Source of the DNA: Firmicutes bacterium HGW-Firmicutes-1
Lineage (GTDB): Bacteria > Bacillota > Clostridia > Lachnospirales > Vallitaleaceae
Reading direction: 5' to 3'
Assembly: GCA_002841625.1 (NCBI GenBank)
Contig: PHAG01000012.1
Coordinates: forward strand, 1-64,000
DNA: 64,000 bases
The notes below the pieces were generated by a model, which was not told where the DNA came from, searched no databases, and was given only the letters and a program-made list of their open reading frames with translations. Below are positions 60,024-64,000 of this stretch, piece by piece (positions within the stretch are counted from its first letter, which is position 1; every line of letters begins with the position of its first letter). The translations under genes and the position numbers were made by a program.

Positions 60024-61184
60024 ATGAAGCAAAAATTAGAGGCAGAATTTATTCGAAGATATGGAACGAGTGAAGAAAAGATTCATTTCTATTTTTCGCC
60101 AGGAAGAGTGAATTTAATTGGCGAACATATTGACTATAATGGTGGATTTGTGTTCCCCTGCGCACTCGATATGGGAACCTATTTAGCAATCCGAAAGCGA
60201 GCTGACAAAGAAGTTCATTTTGCGACCATCAACTTTTCATTATCTACCCATATTGAGTTAACAGAAACCATAGAGAACAATGTAAATGATGGGTGGTCTA
60301 ATTATCCAAAAGGTATCATCAAAGCTTTTCTTGATACGAACATTGCACTTTCAGGAATGGATTTATTGTACTTTGGTAATATACCAAATAGCTCGGGACT
60401 TTCTTCTTCTGCTTCAATAGAAGTGGTCACGGCCTTTGCACTTAATGAGTTATTTCAAGGTGGTTTGAGCTTGTTAAGCTTAGTGCAGATGGCTCAGGCA
60501 ATTGAATGTGATTTTATAGGTGTAAAGTGTGGTATTATGGATCAATTTGCCGTAGCTTTTGGAAAAGAAAGCAGTGCAATATTATTGAATTGTGATTCCC
60601 TAGACTATGAATATGCACCTCTTAATTTGTATGATCACAAAATCGTAATTTGCAATACGAATAAGAAACGTGGTTTAAGTGATTCTAAGTACAATGAAAG
60701 AACGCAAGAATGTGCAAGTGCATTAAAGTCCTTGCAAGTAAAGTTGGAAATCAAGCATTTGTGTGATATTACACCCGTAGTTTTCGAAGAATATAAATCA
60801 TTGATTCATCAACCGATACCATTAATTCGTGCGACACATGCGATTTATGAAAATGATAGAGTAATAAAAGCTGTTGAGGCACTACATGAAAACAACCTAG
60901 AAGTTTTTGGTCAATTAATGATTGATTCTCATGAGTCCTTAAGGGATTTATATGAAGTTTCCTGCTTTGAGTTAGATGTAATGGTTGAGGAAGCATTGAA
61001 GATAACTGGTACGTTGGGAGCAAGAATGACGGGAGCTGGTTTTGGTGGGTGCACAGTTAATATAGTAAGGAATGATTCAATTGAAGAATTCATTCGAGAG
61101 GTTTCAGCGAATTATCTACTAAGAACTGGTTTAAATGCAGATATTTACATAGCATGTGTTGGTGATGGCGTTAAAATAATATAA
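60024..61184 (+). CDS. galK: Galactokinase
   Basis: 386 residues of the GHMP kinase family. The galactokinase signature SPGRVNLIGEHIDYNGGFV binds the sugar, NSSGLSSSASIEV is the ATP phosphate loop, and ARMTGAGFGGCTVNIV is the C-terminal motif. It makes galactose-1-phosphate. Start 60024 gives a better distance to GGAGG than the ATGs at 60012 and 60021. First enzyme gene after the regulator, 15 bases on. Confidence 0.95.
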   Translation: MKQKLEAEFIRRYGTSEEKIHFYFSPGRVNLIGEHIDYNGGFVFPCALDMGTYLAIRKRADKEVHFATINFSLSTHIELTETIENNVNDGWSNYPKGIIKAFLDTNIALSGMDLLYFGNIPNSSGLSSSASIEVVTAFALNELFQGGLSLLSLVQMAQAIECDFIGVKCGIMDQFAVAFGKESSAILLNCDSLDYEYAPLNLYDHKIVICNTNKKRGLSDSKYNERTQECASALKSLQVKLEIKHLCDITPVVFEEYKSLIHQPIPLIRATHAIYENDRVIKAVEALHENNLEVFGQLMIDSHESLRDLYEVSCFELDVMVEEALKITGTLGARMTGAGFGGCTVNIVRNDSIEEFIREVSANYLLRTGLNADIYIACVGDGVKII

Positions 61185-61198
61185 GGAGGCAAATTCAA

Positions 61199-62182
61199 AT
61201 GGCTATATTAGTATGTGGTGGTGCAGGATATATTGGCAGTCATACGGTTGCCCTTTTAAAAGAACAAGGTAGAGAAGTTATTGTAATAGATAGTCTTTAT
61301 AAAGGTCATAAAGACGCAATCGTTTCAGGGGTAAAATTTTATCAAGGAGATCTACGTGATAAGGTTTTTCTTACAGAAGTTTTTTCTGAAAATGATATTG
61401 ACGCAATTATTGACTTTGCAGCTGATTCACTTGTCGGTGAAAGTGTAAATGAGCCTTTGAAATATTACAACAATAACGTATATGGAACACTATGCTTACT
61501 TGAAGTAATGAAGGTATTTGGCGTGAAGTATATCGTTTTTTCATCTACAGCGGCAACTTTTGGAGAGCCAAAATCTTGTCCAATACTTGAAAATGCAGAT
61601 ACGGTGCCTACAAATCCTTATGGTGAAACGAAGTTAACAGTAGAAAAGATGCTATATTGGTGTTCAAAAGCCTATGATTTTCATTATACAGTTTTGCGAT
61701 ATTTTAATGCCGCAGGTGCACATATGAATGGACAGATAGGGGAAGATCACAATCCTGAGAGCCATTTAATACCGCTGATCCTACAAGTTGCCCTTGGAAA
61801 AAGAAAACAAATTGAGATATTTGGAGACGATTATCCTACGATAGATGGTTCTTGTGTAAGGGACTACATACATGTCACTGACTTATCTGAAGCTCATATT
61901 TTAGCACTTGATAAAATGATGATTACAGGTGAGTCATCGACCTACAATTTAGGGAATGGATTAGGATTTTCTGTAAAAGAAGTGCTTGAAGTTGCACGAA
62001 AAGTAACGGGACATCCAATACCATCCGTTATATCAGAAAGACGAGCAGGCGATCCAGCAATACTAATTGCTTCATCTGAAAAAGCAACAAATGAGTTGAA
62101 CTGGCATCCAAAGTATAATACGCTAGAAAAGATAATTGAAACTGCGTGGAGTTTTCATAATAACCATCCAAACGGTTATTAG
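61199..62182 (+). CDS. galE: UDP-glucose 4-epimerase
   Basis: 327 residues. NAD-binding GGAGYIGSHTVALL, the catalytic Ser/Tyr/Lys set (FSSTAATFG, NPYGETKLTVE) and DGSCVRDYIHVTDL for UDP-sugar. It interconverts UDP-galactose and UDP-glucose. AAGGAGG precedes the ATG, 14 bases after galK. Confidence 0.95.
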   Translation: MAILVCGGAGYIGSHTVALLKEQGREVIVIDSLYKGHKDAIVSGVKFYQGDLRDKVFLTEVFSENDIDAIIDFAADSLVGESVNEPLKYYNNNVYGTLCLLEVMKVFGVKYIVFSSTAATFGEPKSCPILENADTVPTNPYGETKLTVEKMLYWCSKAYDFHYTVLRYFNAAGAHMNGQIGEDHNPESHLIPLILQVALGKRKQIEIFGDDYPTIDGSCVRDYIHVTDLSEAHILALDKMMITGESSTYNLGNGLGFSVKEVLEVARKVTGHPIPSVISERRAGDPAILIASSEKATNELNWHPKYNTLEKIIETAWSFHNNHPNGY

Positions 62183-62195
62183 GAAAGGTGAATAT

Positions 62196-63734
62196 ATGAT
62201 GAATACACAATTAATAGCAGCAGAATACATCGAAAAATTGCTTAGATATGGTATAGAAAATGAACTTATATATCAGTTAGATATCCCTCAGATTAGAAAC
62301 CAATTGATGGATTTACTAAATGTTATTGAACCTTACCAAGATGCGGAAACAGTGATAACTGAAGAATTGAAGGATATACTGCTTGTACTACTGGATTATG
62401 CTGTTTCAATTCATCTCATTCGGGGGACAATAACAGAAAGAGATTTGTTGGATTCTAAAATTATGGCGCAGCTATTACCTAGGCAGTCTGAAATAAGTCG
62501 TATATATGAAGATCTTCAAACATCAAAAGGGAAGATTTCTGCAACAGATTATTTTTATCGTCTATGCCAAAGTTCTAATTATATTAGAATGGATAGGATT
62601 ATAAAAAATTTACATTGGATAACCTCAACGGAGTATGGGGATATGGAAATAACGGTTAATCTGTCAAAGCCAGAGAAAGATCCAACTGAAATTGCTGCCC
62701 AAAAAGATGCTCCTATGTTGGATTATCCAAGATGCTTATTGTGCTTAGAAAATGTGGGCTATGCTGGAAGGCTGAATCATCCTGGTAGAAGCAATCATCG
62801 GGTCCTACCGATTACTTTGGATAAGGAAACTTGGTATTTTCAATATTCACCCTATGTTTATTATAACGAGCATGCCATAATATTTAGCGAGCTTCATCGT
62901 CCAATGTCTATTTCTAGAAAGACCTTTGTAAGAGTTTTGGATTTTGTTGAACAATTACCGCACTATTTTATTGGATCAAATGCAGATCTACCCATAGTTG
63001 GAGGGTCCATATTAAGCCATGATCATTTCCAAGGTGGACATCATGTTTTTCCAATGGAGAAAGCAGGAGTAATCAAAGAGTTTTCAAATCCTAGGTATAG
63101 AAACACTAAAATCAAAATGATTAAATGGCCATTGTCAGTGATTCGATTAACTTCAAATAATAAAAATGAGTTAATTGATTTAGCTACTAGTATACTAGAT
63201 GCATGGCGTCAATACAATGATACGGAAAATAGCATTTTATCCCACACAGGTGAGGTGCCTCACAATACGATAACTCCTATTGCGAGAATCAATGTTCTAA
63301 AAGAATGGGAATTGGATTTAACCTTAAGAAACAATCGAACAAATGAAACTTGCCCAGACGGAATATTTCACCCTCATCAACATTTACATCATATTAAGAA
63401 AGAAAATATTGGTTTAATAGAAGTTATGGGGCTTGCTGTTTTACCTCCTCGGTTAGAACAGGAGATGGTGCAGATAGAAGATGTCTTAACAGGTAGATTG
63501 AATATAGAAGAAGCTGTAAAAATAGATTCGCTGCAGAAACACGCGTTATGGATGCGAGATCTAGTAGAAAGATACGGAACAAACCAAACAGAAGAAATTG
63601 CTAAGAAGCTTTTGAGAGAAGAAGTAGGAAAAAAATTCACCCAGGTACTTGAATGTTCAGGTGTGTTTAAGCAAGATCAGCAAGGACTTGAAGCCTTTGA
63701 GAAATTCATAAATTTATGTGTTGAACTAAAATAA
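62196..63734 (+). CDS. galT: Galactose-1-phosphate uridylyltransferase (GalT2 type)
   Basis: 512 residues, the long Firmicutes class that differs from E. coli GalT (~350 residues). It has YPRCLLCLENVGYAGRLNHP, then ILSHDHFQGGHHVFPM with the His residues of the uridylylated nucleophile region. It swaps UMP between UDP-glucose and galactose-1-phosphate. ATG 62196, 13 bases after the galE stop, follows AGGAAAGGTG; the longer frame from 62136 lies inside galE. Confidence 0.93.
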   Translation: MMNTQLIAAEYIEKLLRYGIENELIYQLDIPQIRNQLMDLLNVIEPYQDAETVITEELKDILLVLLDYAVSIHLIRGTITERDLLDSKIMAQLLPRQSEISRIYEDLQTSKGKISATDYFYRLCQSSNYIRMDRIIKNLHWITSTEYGDMEITVNLSKPEKDPTEIAAQKDAPMLDYPRCLLCLENVGYAGRLNHPGRSNHRVLPITLDKETWYFQYSPYVYYNEHAIIFSELHRPMSISRKTFVRVLDFVEQLPHYFIGSNADLPIVGGSILSHDHFQGGHHVFPMEKAGVIKEFSNPRYRNTKIKMIKWPLSVIRLTSNNKNELIDLATSILDAWRQYNDTENSILSHTGEVPHNTITPIARINVLKEWELDLTLRNNRTNETCPDGIFHPHQHLHHIKKENIGLIEVMGLAVLPPRLEQEMVQIEDVLTGRLNIEEAVKIDSLQKHALWMRDLVERYGTNQTEEIAKKLLREEVGKKFTQVLECSGVFKQDQQGLEAFEKFINLCVELK

Positions 63735-63806
63735 AGAGTGTAACGAGTGGATTTGTTGTTATTTGTATATGGGTTTTAGTTAAATCGGTTCAAAGGAGAA
63801 AATGAT

Positions 63807-64000
63807 ATGTATCGATTAATGCTAGTAGATGATGAATATGCAGTAAGAAGACATGTAATAGATAAGATTAATTGGCAACAATATGATTTTGAGATTGTAT
63901 GTCAAGCTGAAAATGGCAAAGAGGCCTATGAGTTATTTGAACAATATTTGCCAGATGTTGTTATTACTGATATTAAAATGCCATTTATGGATGGTCTAGA
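63807..64000 (+). CDS. Response regulator (YesN-type), N-terminal fragment
   Basis: About 64 residues before the window ends. MYRLMLVDDEYAVRRHV has the acidic pocket and PDVVITDIKMPFMDGL the phospho-acceptor Asp. The opening is typical of YesN-like receiver plus AraC-type regulators near sugar-transport genes; the rest lies outside. AAAGGAG precedes the ATG at 63807. Confidence 0.85.
   Translation, partial: MYRLMLVDDEYAVRRHVIDKINWQQYDFEIVCQAENGKEAYELFEQYLPDVVITDIKMPFMDGL

Overview
The window comes from a low-GC, spore-forming anaerobic Firmicute, most likely a Clostridia/Lachnospirales-type bacterium. The evidence is the AT-rich codon use, strong AGGAGG ribosome binding sites, EFR1-type flavodoxin-ferredoxin, HDOD, DegV, SLH, Gly/Tyr-rich coat-like and TrmB-type proteins, and a class-II-type GalT. 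Species cannot be fixed from the sequence.

Layout. 1-4 kb: the 3' end of ptsI, a soluble chemotaxis-type signalling protein, an ArsR repressor with its operator and an EFR1 protein, and a convergent HDOD protein. 3.8-4.2 kb: a patch of short repeats. 4.2-10.2 kb: an LtaS-like sulfatase-family membrane protein, SelO and a DinG-type helicase. 10.2-19.3 kb: a beta-lactam response island (BlaI, BlaR1, two transpeptidase PBPs, a lipoprotein and a D,D-carboxypeptidase) with BlaI-type operators at three promoters. 19.7-21.2 kb: an SLH-domain protein.

22.2-45.1 kb is the exciting part: one continuous plus-strand locus combining (i) an agr quorum-sensing set (AgrA, AgrC, AgrB, and an AgrD missed by size-limited calling); (ii) a complete LuxC/LuxD/LuxE fatty-acid reductase set with no luciferase; (iii) a YcaO enzyme fused to an aminoglycoside-phosphotransferase-like domain, plus a TfuA partner, which is the signature of backbone thioamidation; (iv) a ThiS/ThiF-type sulfur-carrier pair; (v) three aminoacyl-tRNA-synthetase relatives (an AsnRS core without anticodon domain, a degenerate MetRS, an intact second MetRS) and a divergent tRNA with a CAU (Met) anticodon; (vi) an MccF-like S66 peptidase, a possible self-immunity protein; (vii) a methyltransferase, a DHH phosphoesterase, a clan-CD-like peptidase with zinc ribbon and a U32-type Fe-S protein; and (viii) an unannotated 45-residue acidic peptide right after YcaO, the best precursor candidate. 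I infer a quorum-regulated, probably thioamide-containing peptide pathway that uses activated amino acids and a fatty acyl reductase. I know of no described system with this combination. The island lies between copies of a tRNA-Gly(GCC) gene: a decayed copy at 21.5 kb, a 3'-half remnant at 45.5 kb and an intact copy at 48.4 kb.

45.8-48.8 kb: a secreted NlpC/P60-like protein, a lipoprotein, and a tRNA-Gly/Leu/Lys cluster on the minus strand. 48.8-58.8 kb: mostly minus-strand housekeeping genes (diguanylate cyclase, lysA with a TrmB regulator, an HPr-like protein, argS, DegV flanked by an inverted repeat pair, ung, coat-like and small membrane proteins). 59-63.7 kb: a LacI-type regulator with galK, galE and galT (Leloir pathway). 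The window ends in the receiver domain of a response regulator.
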